Shown: in pieces, positions 24,751-32,536 of the stretch
Layout: every line of letters starts with the position of its first letter
How positions within the stretch are numbered: the stretch's first letter is position 1
Virus record (IMG/VR): IMGVR_UViG_3300046740_000104
Span: 1-41,078 of that record
Direction: 5' to 3' (one strand)
From: a virus
DNA: 41,078 bases
Notes under the pieces: generated by a model
Databases searched by the model: none
The model's input: the letters and a program-made list of their open reading frames with translations, nothing else
What the model was told of the DNA's origin: nothing
Made by a program: the position numbers and the translations under genes

Positions 24751-25664
24751 CCGAATAACTCCTCCGCGCTAGGCCATTCGCTTTCCCCCGTATTGGTACT
24801 GGTACCCTTATCGCTAATCAACCCCTCTTTCTTTGAGGGGGTGGGGGGTGAAACCCTTTCGCTTAATAGCTCTGTGCTCCCGCACCCAACAGGGGTCCCG
24901 GTTACCGGGCTCGATGGGGCCCCGTTTTCGGATCGCCCCGCCACCGGGCCGCCGGGCCCTCCTAACCAATTGATATCATTAAGTAATTCAGGGCCCGAGG
25001 GCCCGGGCCCTGCGGATTGGGATTGATGTATTGGTGGTTCAGGGCTTGCTAAGTTATTGATTTGATTTAGGTTTGAGGGCTCAGGGCTCGAAGGCTCGGG
25101 GCCCAATAGGCTGGCGGGCGCGTCGGCGAGGCGCAGAAACGTGGCCTGTCCTGAGGGCTCGCCTAAGGCCTGCGGGCCCGGGCCCGGAAGGGCTGGCAGG
25201 GCTTCAACCCATGCGCTCAGGGCTTGCTCTGAAGGCGCATCGGGATCACGCGAAGGCCTGCGGATAACTTCCAAGGTGGCCTTGTCCGTGACGTGGCCGT
25301 AAAGCCGGGCGAGGCTGAAGGCCGCGTTATGCGCGGCGCTATACTCTCCCTCGCTGTGAGCCCCGGCGAATACTCTCTTGAGCATGTCCGTGACCTGCGG
25401 CAACGAAACCGCGCCCGTTGCGCGCCTCGCCTCAAGTATTGCCCTCGCCCTCTCTTGAACCCTTGGCAGATTGAAAAGGTTTGACGGCGCATTATTCGCC
25501 CTGCTTTCAAAACCAGCCCTCTTGAAAGCAAGCCCCATGGGCAGGCCATCGCAAACCAGAACAACAAAAAGTTCCTCTCTTGCGTCTCTCAATTCAACAC
25601 CAAGCAAAACGGCCTCGCGCCCTATTTTGCTTGAACCGCGTTTCGGAACCAATGCACCTGCCAT
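24747..25664 (-). CDS. Terminase small subunit-like protein with long disordered tail
   Basis: A 305-residue protein upstream of TerL with a GTGA overlap. The N-terminal 140 residues are helical and include an HTH-like stretch (FVVLVCDGLPMGLAFKRAG; VQERARAILEARRATGAVSL), fitting DNA recognition by TerS. About 160 residues follow that are rich in Pro, Ser, Gly and Glu and probably disordered (SLLGPEPSSPEPSNLNQINN). The DNA of this tail is packed with GGGCCC. It has a GGAGG ribosome-binding site and opens the late operon. Identification rests on gene order and the N-terminal pattern. Confidence 0.75.
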   Translation of the reverse strand: MAGALVPKRGSSKIGREAVLLGVELRDAREELFVVLVCDGLPMGLAFKRAGFESRANNAPSNLFNLPRVQERARAILEARRATGAVSLPQVTDMLKRVFAGAHSEGEYSAAHNAAFSLARLYGHVTDKATLEVIRRPSRDPDAPSEQALSAWVEALPALPGPGPQALGEPSGQATFLRLADAPASLLGPEPSSPEPSNLNQINNLASPEPPIHQSQSAGPGPSGPELLNDINWLGGPGGPVAGRSENGAPSSPVTGTPVGCGSTELLSERVSPPTPSKKEGLISDKGTSTNTGESEWPSAEELFG

Positions 25665-25908
25665 CTCTAGCCTCCAAAATCGCAGGGGTTGTATTTCAGC
25701 CCCTTTTCCCGTGAGAACAAAACGCGAAAACGCCGCCCATGCGTTATTTCACCTAAACCCATGTCCGATACCGGGCCCGCGAAAGGGCCCTCAGCAAGGC
25801 TCCAAATCAATCCTAGAGGGGTTGACACCTAAACCCTTCCCGTGCTTCATATTCATAGGGCCCGCAAAGGGCCTTGAGCCCATTTAACAAAAACCTAAAG
25901 GAAAACAA
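25665..25908. promoter_or_regulatory. Divergent control region
   Basis: A 244-bp gap between the late operon (minus) and the AAA+/VWA cassette (plus). It holds two copies of GGGCCCGC(G)AAAGGGCC (about 25773-25790 and 25858-25873), each able to fold into a hairpin. CACCTAAACCC occurs twice (25750-25760 and 25826-25836). A GGGGTTGACA box lies at 25818-25827. The AT-rich stretch before 25909 ends with an AAAGG ribosome-binding site. Late-gene promoters on the minus strand could not be recognised with confidence. Confidence 0.65.
25822..25853 (+). promoter_or_regulatory. Candidate promoter for the AAA+/VWA cassette
   Basis: A consensus -35 box TTGACA (25822-25827) sits inside GGGGTTGACA and is followed by only a weak -10 region (TTCATATT, 25846-25853). 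The same GGGGTTGACA occurs at 27448 and 34596. The spacing to the -10 is imperfect, so confidence is limited. Confidence 0.45.
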
Positions 25909-27447
25909 ATGCTTACCCAAAACACCCAAATTCCGACTGCTTCGCGCGGTGCCGTTCGCTCTATCGTCAAGGGTCACAGTGACTGGCCTGCTTTCCTGAT
26001 CGAAAAAGGCCTGATTAGCGCCAGTGCACGCAATGCAGACCTGATCGAATTCGCGCTGCGTTATCCGGCGCTCACAGCCAAAATCGAGGCCATCCTATCC
26101 CTGAGCCCGCAAGGCGCGCAAGCGGATGCGCCCGACACCATGATGGAAGATAACGATATGACAGACTTAGGCGGCGCAACATCACGCGCTCTCGGCGACA
26201 CCATGGTAGCCAATGGAACAATGACCCAGCACGAACGCAACGCAATTGACGCCAATGCAGCCGGTTTCGAGTTGGACAATATCTTGGGCACGGTCGACCA
26301 ACTGCTTTCGCCACTGGTACGCAAGGAAATTGCGGGCGCGCTTGCGCCTGTCATTGCCGCAGCCAATCGAGGGCCAATCGAAGTCGAACGCATTGTTGAA
26401 GTCGAACGCATTGTTGAAGTCGCACCCGGCGAAGGCCCGCGCATTGCGACTGCGCCGAAAGCACGCCGCGACAAGCGCGTATCCGTTCGCACGGTATTGG
26501 GCTCAAAGAAAAAAGACGCCTATCTTGACACGCCTTTGACGCTTTGGACGGGCGCGGCCTCGCCTGCCGCTGATCCTTTCTACGTCATCGAACGCAGCCA
26601 GATGGCCCTTCTAATGACGGCCTTCGAGCGCGGTACGAATGTCTGGCTGACAGGCCCTGCTGGCACAGGAAAAAGCACCATGCCTGAGCAGGCCTGCGCG
26701 ATGCTGGGAAGGCCCTTCACAAAGATCGGCATGACACGCCAGACAGACGTCGAAACCCTTGTAGGCGGCCCGGGCCTGCGCGCTGGCGCTACGGTTTGGG
26801 AAGACGGTGCTTTGGTCAAAGCGATGCGCCAGCCCGGCATGGTGATCTTGATCGATGAACTGACATTCGCGCCCGCAGGCGTACAGGCCATTGTGCAGCT
26901 AGTCGCGGATGACCATAGGTCCCTGACCCTGCCGACGGGCGAGGTGGTGCGCGCTGCGGATGGTGTGGTGTTCTGCGTTGCCGATAACACCACGGGCGCG
27001 GGCGATGAAGGCGGCCTCTATGCTGGCACCAATATCTCTAACGCGGCTTTGGTGACGCGGTTTAAGCGCATGATCCACGTTGACTACCTGAGCCCGCAGC
27101 GGGAAGCGGAAGCCCTCGCCAACCATACCGCATGCCCGTTGCCTGCGGCGCAGCACTTGGCGGATTTTGTCGCGCAATGCCGCAGGCAACCGACGCTGGC
27201 AGGGATTGTGATTTCGCTGCGGCAAATGGTTGGCTTCGTCCAGTGCATACAGGACGGTTTCAGCGCAAAAGAGGCCTTTGAAACCACCATTTCAAGCCGC
27301 ATGCCTGCGACCGAAAAGGCCACGATTGAAGGCCTTTGCGATCTCGCATGGTCAGAGGCCTTTGAGGCCTTGATGCACAACAAGCCGGTACCGGCGACAC
27401 CCTCGAATAGCGCCGCGTCCAATGCCTTTGCCGACACCCAATACTAG
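25909..27447 (+). CDS. CobS/MoxR-like AAA+ ATPase
   Basis: A 512-residue AAA+ ATPase of the MoxR/CobS type (AAA_5-like). It shows Walker A GPAGTGKS (249-256), Walker B VILIDE (312-317), a sensor-1-like N360 in ADNTTG, and an arginine-finger region ALVTRFKR (380-387). The N-terminal 240 residues are unusual for CobS and include a tandem EVERIV duplication from two 18-bp DNA repeats (26383-26418). Partner VWA proteins normally pair with such ATPases, and one follows at 27547. Cobalt chelation is unlikely because no CobN is present; remodelling of a protein target is more plausible. The GGGCCC hexamer typical of the rest of the genome is absent. Confidence 0.88.
   Translation: MLTQNTQIPTASRGAVRSIVKGHSDWPAFLIEKGLISASARNADLIEFALRYPALTAKIEAILSLSPQGAQADAPDTMMEDNDMTDLGGATSRALGDTMVANGTMTQHERNAIDANAAGFELDNILGTVDQLLSPLVRKEIAGALAPVIAAANRGPIEVERIVEVERIVEVAPGEGPRIATAPKARRDKRVSVRTVLGSKKKDAYLDTPLTLWTGAASPAADPFYVIERSQMALLMTAFERGTNVWLTGPAGTGKSTMPEQACAMLGRPFTKIGMTRQTDVETLVGGPGLRAGATVWEDGALVKAMRQPGMVILIDELTFAPAGVQAIVQLVADDHRSLTLPTGEVVRAADGVVFCVADNTTGAGDEGGLYAGTNISNAALVTRFKRMIHVDYLSPQREAEALANHTACPLPAAQHLADFVAQCRRQPTLAGIVISLRQMVGFVQCIQDGFSAKEAFETTISSRMPATEKATIEGLCDLAWSEAFEALMHNKPVPATPSNSAASNAFADTQY
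26383..26418 (+). repeat. Tandem 18-bp duplication
   Basis: Two perfect adjacent copies of an 18-bp unit (26383-26400 and 26401-26418) encode the repeated VERIVE segment in the AAA+ protein linker. The perfect match suggests a recent slip or expansion. Confidence 0.9.
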
Positions 27448-27468
27448 GGGTTGACAGTCAACCCCTAG
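27444..27468. promoter_or_regulatory. Perfect 25-bp palindrome at the end of the AAA+ gene
   Basis: Two 12-bp arms (27444-27455 and 27457-27468) flank a single A. The left arm contains the AAA+ gene's TAG stop and GGGGTTGAC. No T-run follows, so a protein-binding operator or an mRNA-protecting hairpin is more likely than a terminator. The arm matches the GGGGTTGACA boxes at 25818 and 34596. Confidence 0.75.
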
Positions 27469-27481
27469 ACCGTTAAAACGA

Positions 27482-27523
27482 GGCCTCGTTTTACCGCAAA
27501 AGCGGGAAAAACGAGGCCTTTTT
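27482..27523 (+). terminator. Terminator or attenuator between the AAA+ and VWA genes
   Basis: The arm GGCCTCGTTTTACCGC (27482-27497) pairs, with one mismatch and one bulge, with 27502-27518 around the loop AAAA, and TTTTT follows (27519-27523). It would reduce transcription into the VWA gene, which has its own ribosome-binding site (AAGGA before 27547). A shorter palindrome (27475-27492) overlaps the left arm. Confidence 0.8.
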
Positions 27524-27546
27524 CACGTTAAACCTAAGGAAAAACA

Positions 27547-29394
27547 ATGTCTTATACTTACCCGGAAGCACTCTCTGCCCTCGAAAGCATCGCAAACGAT
27601 TATATCAAGATCCTGCGGCCTAGCGAAAACGCGCCCGTGCGCTTGGTTTGCGACGCATACGCGCAAACGGCCTCAGTCACTTGGGATGTTTACGCAGTGA
27701 AAATTACCATGCCAGTTCGCGCCGCAACTTCGCGCATGGCGCAGGACGAATTCGAAGACTGGGTTGGCTACGTTCTGCACGAGTTGGGCCATCCGACGCA
27801 CACGAGCAAGAGCGCGTGGAACCATGCCGTTCGCCTAGGCGTGTCGCGCATGGTCAACGCGCTTGAGGACGTCCGCATGGAAAAGGCCGTCATTGCGTCC
27901 GGTATCGTTCCCAATGCGCGCCGCGTGCTGTCGCGCCTGATCTCCCGCAAGGTGATCGAAGCCCGTACCAATGGCTGGAAACCCAATGCACGCGCTGAAT
28001 TTGGTTGGACGGTTTGTGTGCTAGGCCGCGCAGCCAATGGCTACGCCATTGACGCCGCAGACGTCGATTGGATCAGGTCGCAGATCAAGCCCGGCTCAAC
28101 GGTTGAAACCGTCATGGGCTGGGCCATGCCCGCGCTGGCGGCCTGCCAGTCCACATCCGATTGTGTGGCCTTGGCTGAAAAGATCATGGCAGCACTCAAG
28201 ACGCCGCAAACCGGCCAGCCCGGCGAAGGCGAGGGCAAAGGCCAGCCCGGCGAAGGCGAAGGCCAGCCCGGCAAAGGCGAAGGCGAAGGCGAAGACGAAG
28301 GCCAGCCCGGCGAAGGCGAAGACGAAGGCGAAGGCGAGGCTGGCAAGCCCTCAGGCGAGGCTGGCGAGGCCACTGGCGAGGGCAAAGGCGAGAGCGAGGC
28401 TGGCGAGGCCAGCGAAAAAGAACGCACGGGCGAGGCCTCTGACAGCGAGGGCGATACCAATGCCGGAAAAGGCGGTACTGGCCACGGCACGGGCGCGACC
28501 GATGATGACGAAACCCCAATCGACGACGAAAACGACTTGGCGGAACATGATCTCGCACCCGCTGGCGAAGCAATGGAACCAAGCCAAGGCGCGAACGCGG
28601 AAAGGACCGTGATCGATATTCTGCGCGACAAGGTAATTCAATCGGAACCACGCAACGGGCCTAACCCTCGCATGGGCGCGAACGGTTTGCGCTTGAAGGC
28701 CAGCGCAGCCAATGCATCCCGGCAACGGGCACTATTGGCGAGGGCCCTGCGCGCAAACGAAACCGACGATAGGGAAGGCGGCCGGAAAGCAGGCCGTCTG
28801 GACCGCAGCGCATTAGCGAGGGCCAGCGCAGGCGCGGCAAACGTATTCGAGCGCCGCGATATTTCGGAGGGTTTTGACACGGACGTTTGCGTTTTGTTGG
28901 ACGCGTCCGGCTCAATGGCAGGCGCGAACATGATAAGCGCGCTTGAAGTAGGTCTCGTGGTGTCGCAGGCGGCTGCGAGTGTCGGCGCATCCTGCACCGT
29001 CGAAGTGTTCAACTCGCAGGGTTTCATCCGCGCGGGCGCGCTGGCCTCGAAACGCACGCCTAACCCTGCCGAATTCGGCGCGCTGCAAAACGCCGCAAGC
29101 GGCGGTACGCCTTTGTCGGCGCATATGGCGAGGGCTGCGGTCAACCAAGCCAAGCGCGCGCCGCAAAAGCGCCGCGTGCTTTTCGTGGTGACCGACGGGG
29201 CTTGCGACTATGGCCCGCAAACCGTCAAGCGCATGGCGAACTATCTGGAGCAGGCCCTTGGCACGATCATGGCACACGTTTCGATCGGCACGGCATTGAC
29301 CGGCGCGTTTCGCGCGGAAGTTCGCGTTCCCTGCGGCGCAGCCCTTTCGGAAATAGGCCTAGATCACTTCGTCAAGGTTTTGCAGGCCCTCTGA
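27547..29394 (+). CDS. CobT-like VWA protein with HExxH motif
   Basis: A 615-residue partner of the preceding AAA+ protein. The N-terminal domain has HELGH (78-82) followed by NALEDVRME (104-112), the layout of gluzincin-like metallopeptidases and of CobT/DUF2201-type proteins. Residues about 219-335 are an acidic Gly/Glu-rich linker (GEGEGKGQPGEGEG). The C-terminal von Willebrand A domain has MIDAS residues DASGS (452-456), T521 and D550, so metal-dependent ligand binding is expected. AAA+/VWA pairs usually form ring machines in which the VWA protein selects the target. Whether the HELGH site cleaves anything is unknown. A strong terminator follows. Confidence 0.88.
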   Translation: MSYTYPEALSALESIANDYIKILRPSENAPVRLVCDAYAQTASVTWDVYAVKITMPVRAATSRMAQDEFEDWVGYVLHELGHPTHTSKSAWNHAVRLGVSRMVNALEDVRMEKAVIASGIVPNARRVLSRLISRKVIEARTNGWKPNARAEFGWTVCVLGRAANGYAIDAADVDWIRSQIKPGSTVETVMGWAMPALAACQSTSDCVALAEKIMAALKTPQTGQPGEGEGKGQPGEGEGQPGKGEGEGEDEGQPGEGEDEGEGEAGKPSGEAGEATGEGKGESEAGEASEKERTGEASDSEGDTNAGKGGTGHGTGATDDDETPIDDENDLAEHDLAPAGEAMEPSQGANAERTVIDILRDKVIQSEPRNGPNPRMGANGLRLKASAANASRQRALLARALRANETDDREGGRKAGRLDRSALARASAGAANVFERRDISEGFDTDVCVLLDASGSMAGANMISALEVGLVVSQAAASVGASCTVEVFNSQGFIRAGALASKRTPNPAEFGALQNAASGGTPLSAHMARAAVNQAKRAPQKRRVLFVVTDGACDYGPQTVKRMANYLEQALGTIMAHVSIGTALTGAFRAEVRVPCGAALSEIGLDHFVKVLQAL

Positions 29395-29416
29395 GCCTCA
29401 AAGGTTTGAACATCCC

Positions 29417-29443
29417 GGGCCCGCAGCGATGCGGGCCCTTTTT
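29417..29443 (+). terminator. Strong terminator after the VWA gene
   Basis: An 8-bp GC stem (29417-29424 with 29431-29438) around the loop AGCGAT is followed by TTTTT (29439-29443). The loop is the same hexamer as in the terminator at 711-744. It closes the AAA+/VWA transcript. Confidence 0.92.
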
Positions 29444-29447
29444 CATG

Positions 29448-29488
29448 CCCTCAGGGCCCGCAGGGAAGGGCCCTGAGGGGTTTATTTT
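29448..29488 (+). terminator. Second terminator-like hairpin
   Basis: Perfect 12-bp arms (29448-29459 and 29468-29479) around an 8-base loop are followed by GTTTATTTT. It sits directly behind the first terminator and carries GGGCCC in both arms. It may act as a back-up terminator. Confidence 0.7.
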
Positions 29489-29592
29489 CAACCCCTGCTA
29501 GGGTGATGGCCCGCAAGGTGCAAAACGCACGGACGGGCCTCGCAGGGCCCGTCTAGGGCCCAAGGTATTCCAGCACCCTCACACGCGCTCCT

Positions 29593-29746
29593 ACGCGCAG
29601 GCGCGCAGGCGCAGACGCGCAGGCGCGCAGACGCGCAGGCGCGCAGGCACAGGCGCGCAGGCGCAGGCGCGCAGGCGCAGGCGCGCAGGCGCAGGCGCGC
29701 AGGCGCAGGCGCGCAGGCGCAGGCGCGCACAGGCGCGGGCGCGCAC
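29593..29746. repeat. GC-rich minisatellite, 14-bp unit
   Basis: Five perfect tandem copies of AGGCGCGCAGGCGC occupy 29651-29720, with degenerate copies (including 16-bp variants) on both sides. The strands alternate G/C with a few A, so the region could adopt unusual DNA structures or act as an iteron array. The frames through it read as Ala/Cys/Arg repeats and are not credible genes. It lies in the only gene-free gap longer than 300 bp (29395-29793). Confidence 0.92.
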
Positions 29747-29757
29747 GGGGCGATCTC

Positions 29758-29790
29758 CTATAAAGACTTACTAGGGTTTTCTATAAAGAC
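29758..29790. repeat. AT-rich direct repeats next to the minisatellite
   Basis: CTATAAAGAC occurs at 29758-29767 and again at 29781-29790, 23 bp apart (about two helical turns), just past the GC-rich array and just before the stop of the next minus-strand gene. Spacing and composition suit a protein-binding or DNA-unwinding site. The function is not known. Confidence 0.7.
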
Positions 29791-29793
29791 GTA

Positions 29794-30264
29794 TCAACGA
29801 GGGTTCAGCACCTCGAACAGCGCCGCCTTGGCCCCGGTTTCCGTCCCGGCGAGGTTTTCGATGAACTGCTTCTTGTCAGTCGCGCTGTCGATCACCAGCG
29901 CGTAGTACGTTCCCGAAGGCCGGGCCCCGACAACGGCGACGCAACCCCGGGCCCTGACAAACATGTTGCCTTTCGCGGAAGTCCTCCACGCCCGCGCCAG
30001 CCAAGTCTCGCGGCGCTTCATCCGGCCTTTGAGCGTACCCTCGCGTTTCCGGGCTCCAGCCCTGTCGGCCTCCATGTTCCCGGCACAGACGCACCCGCAG
30101 CGCAGCACCCCCGGGTACTCGTCGTGCTGCATGATGTGGACGTAGCGGATCTCCATCACCTCGCACATCTGGCAGATCTCCGAAGACTCGCCCAGATCCT
30201 CCATGTCGATGCAGCACCACCCTGTGTGCGGCACTCCGGCAGTCGCCCAGAGCCCTGTCGTCAT
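29794..30264 (-). CDS. Cys-rich conserved phage protein
   Basis: A 156-residue protein. The ATG at 30264 is chosen because a GGGAG ribosome-binding site lies just upstream and because the residues before it are encoded by the inverted-repeat region. The pattern GWCCIDMEDLG, then ICQMCEVMEIRYVHIMQH and LRCGCVCAGNME, is that of a widespread phage protein family with metal-binding cysteines (CxxC, CxC), probably zinc. The C-terminal half is basic and may bind nucleic acid. Function is unknown. It is the last gene of the replication block, 120 bases after the primase/helicase gene. Confidence 0.78.
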   Translation of the reverse strand: MTTGLWATAGVPHTGWCCIDMEDLGESSEICQMCEVMEIRYVHIMQHDEYPGVLRCGCVCAGNMEADRAGARKREGTLKGRMKRRETWLARAWRTSAKGNMFVRARGCVAVVGARPSGTYYALVIDSATDKKQFIENLAGTETGAKAALFEVLNPR

Positions 30265-30286
30265 TTTTAATTCTCCCGTCTCGTCC

Positions 30287-30344
30287 TGCCCCACTGCCCC
30301 ACCGCCCCACCTCCTAAAGTAAGGGGAGGTGGGGCAGTGGGGCA
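30287..30344. repeat. Two mutually exclusive hairpins
   Basis: A perfect 17-bp inverted repeat (30287-30303 with 30328-30344) encloses part of a second perfect 10-bp inverted repeat (30305-30314 with 30325-30334). The two share bases 30328-30334, so they cannot form together. It lies in the leader of the 29794-30264 gene on the minus strand and could switch its expression or mark a structural DNA site. Confidence 0.8.
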
Positions 30345-30350
30345 AACGGT

Positions 30351-30380
30351 GGTGTGGCAAGGTGTGGCAAGGTGGGGCAA
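30351..30380. repeat. Three tandem 10-bp repeats
   Basis: GGTGTGGCAA, GGTGTGGCAA and GGTGGGGCAA are adjacent with exact 10-bp periodicity, so they fall on one face of the helix, as protein-binding iterons do. They lie just past the stop of the primase/helicase gene and next to the inverted repeats at 30287-30344, which share the same words. Confidence 0.85.
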
Positions 30381-30384
30381 ATCG

Positions 30385-32481
30385 TCAATAGCCTTCCGCT
30401 ATCTCTATGAAAGCTCTAGACATTCTCTTCTGATCGTCGTGCCACACCTCTCTAAGCAAACCGGCCTCCAACCACTGCCCCACCACCTTCTTTATCATCG
30501 CACGTTCTTTTTCGTTTTTGGGGTTTAAATTCAACGCCTTTCCGGCGGCATTTCCGATCCACTGATCGCCTGTCTGGACGTCCTTGCGCCACTCTTTCCC
30601 CTCCATGGCGACTTGCATCGCCACGAAGCTGCCCCCGGCGGCAAGCGCCTGCGCGGTTGGCGGAAACCATTGTGTGGCGACACCCACGCTGTCACCACGC
30701 CTAGGCACCCCTGCGGCACCAACGGAAAACGCTTGCGCGGCACCCCCACCGTTCCCTGCCGAAACGCTCTCCATGCGGAACCAGTCCCGCTTCGCCTTGG
30801 GCGGGGCCATGTTGGCCTTGTCGTTGAACGTGTTGAAGTATCTCCAAGGCTCCAAAATTCCGTAGGCTTTCCCGTCCACCGCCGTCATCCGGTTGACCAC
30901 CCGCACCACCCGTGCCGCGTCTGTCTTCGCCTTGGCCCCTCGCGAGCTGTCCGTCACCACCTCCGCCGAGCCTGCTTTCGAGGTGTGATCGACCAGATGC
31001 ACCGCGCACCCCCCTTCCTCCGCCACCCGCCCCCACTCCTTCACCACCATGTCCATCGCCCCGTTGTCGTTCTCCGGAACGCCGTGTGAAGACACGAACG
31101 GGTCGATCACCACCACGTCGATCTTCCGGGCCTTGATCTGCTCCACCAGCTCTCGGACCACGGGCCTCACGATCATGGGCCCTGTCCGGTCCATCTCGGC
31201 GATCACCAGCCGTTGGTCCCGCCCGCTGTCCACGAACAGCCGGTCCCCGATCTCCGCCTCTGCAATCCCGTAGTGCTTGGCCGCCGCCAGTATCTTCTTC
31301 TGCGTTTCCTCGTAAGGGTCCTCCAAATTCCACAGCCACACCCGCAACTCGTCGGAAGGGTCCTCGCCCAGCAGCGACTTCCCCGTCACCTGCGCCAGCG
31401 TCTCGACCGCTACCAGCGACGACTTGCCCACCCCTCCCGGCGCAACCGTCATTGAAATGAACTTGCGAAGAAGTATATCCCCGTAGAGCCAGTCGCGCGG
31501 CGCGGTCTTCGCGAGGTCCATCCATTTGAAAGGGGTTGCCGTAATGCCCGCCCGCTTGGGGCTCCCGGGCCCTGCAAAAGACAGATCCGCCCCGTCGTCG
31601 AACGCTCCGGCGGCTTCGCCCTGCCACCACGCTTCCACCGCAGCCCCGCCCAGCTTCTGCACCGCGTCCACCAGCAGCCCGCCCCGCGTGTGGTCTGCCG
31701 TGAACGAGTGCCATTTCCTTTCCGTGTAGTCCGGGTCGTAGACCTTCAGCGTCGTCCGCGAAGACAGTTCGTGCCAAGCCTCGCGTCCGTCCTCGTCGTC
31801 CGCCGCCCGGGCCTTGATCCGCTGCCCGACCGCGATCCACTCGTCGTACTCGAAGTCGTTGGGAAGCAGCGCCACCATCGCCTTGATGTTGCGGATCGGC
31901 TCCGAAGGCCCGACGGGCCCCGCGCTCTTGACGATGCGCACCCGCGCAATCGTGGCTGGATCTAACTCAATCCCCGGGTTCAACTCCGCCAGCCGGACCG
32001 CGAACCTGTTGTTCTGCGGCTTGGTGTTGACCCCCATCGGCAACCGCATCAGCGTTTGCGCCGCCCGAGCCTCCAAAGGCCGCGCGTGCCCGATCAGGGC
32101 CTCGATCCCCGCAAAGAAACTATCCCAGTCGCCGACCGCAACCGGCGAAGACAGCCGGTAAGCCCACTGGAAATTACCAAGGGACGTCTCGGCAATGGCC
32201 GTAGGCCGCCCCAGTGCCAGCTCCACCGCCCCCGCCGAGGGCCCCTTGGTGCCGACGTCGTCGATCACGAGGGCCCGGACGTCGAGGGCCTTGTCCTTCA
32301 AATTCGTCCCCGTGTAGCCCGCAGGAAAAGCCGCTATCGACCAGTAACAATCCCGCGTGCCGTCCAGCTTCGTGAAATCCCTGACATGCGCGGGCGGATT
32401 GAGGTTGGCGAATACCCCATGGGTTCCCCAGTCCGGAAATACCGCTTGGAGGAACCGCTCGGTGTCTGTATATGTTGGCAT
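30385..32481 (-). CDS. Primase-like/RepA-type replicative helicase
   Basis: A 698-residue replication protein. The N-terminal 200 residues resemble the primase/polymerase-like half of bifunctional phage replication proteins (PTAIAETSLGNFQWAYRLS). Residues about 205-255 look like a PriCT_2 domain (ALLPNDFEYDEWIAVGQRIK and YDPDYTERKWHSF). Then comes a RepA/RecA-like ATPase with Walker A GGVGKS (349-354) and Walker B VVVIDPF (D460). The C-terminal 90 residues look like a winged-helix tail (MIKKVVGQWLEAGLLREVWH). It would unwind and perhaps prime DNA for the polymerase encoded upstream. Primase activity is an inference. Confidence 0.85.
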   Translation of the reverse strand: MPTYTDTERFLQAVFPDWGTHGVFANLNPPAHVRDFTKLDGTRDCYWSIAAFPAGYTGTNLKDKALDVRALVIDDVGTKGPSAGAVELALGRPTAIAETSLGNFQWAYRLSSPVAVGDWDSFFAGIEALIGHARPLEARAAQTLMRLPMGVNTKPQNNRFAVRLAELNPGIELDPATIARVRIVKSAGPVGPSEPIRNIKAMVALLPNDFEYDEWIAVGQRIKARAADDEDGREAWHELSSRTTLKVYDPDYTERKWHSFTADHTRGGLLVDAVQKLGGAAVEAWWQGEAAGAFDDGADLSFAGPGSPKRAGITATPFKWMDLAKTAPRDWLYGDILLRKFISMTVAPGGVGKSSLVAVETLAQVTGKSLLGEDPSDELRVWLWNLEDPYEETQKKILAAAKHYGIAEAEIGDRLFVDSGRDQRLVIAEMDRTGPMIVRPVVRELVEQIKARKIDVVVIDPFVSSHGVPENDNGAMDMVVKEWGRVAEEGGCAVHLVDHTSKAGSAEVVTDSSRGAKAKTDAARVVRVVNRMTAVDGKAYGILEPWRYFNTFNDKANMAPPKAKRDWFRMESVSAGNGGGAAQAFSVGAAGVPRRGDSVGVATQWFPPTAQALAAGGSFVAMQVAMEGKEWRKDVQTGDQWIGNAAGKALNLNPKNEKERAMIKKVVGQWLEAGLLREVWHDDQKRMSRAFIEIAEGY

Positions 32482-32536
32482 AATGCAAGCGCCTTTCTTG
32501 GCCTGTGGTGGGTAGAGTGAGTGAGCTTTGCAGTTC

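Noticed and set aside
28041-28651. Minus-strand frames rich in Ser and Pro
   Set aside because: They mirror the acidic Gly/Glu linker of the VWA protein.
29488-29730. 80-codon frame of Ala/Cys/Arg repeats
   Set aside because: It translates the GC-rich minisatellite and shows no gene-like features.
29593-29746. CRISPR array
   Set aside because: The units are 14 bp and tandem with no spacers, and no cas genes are present.
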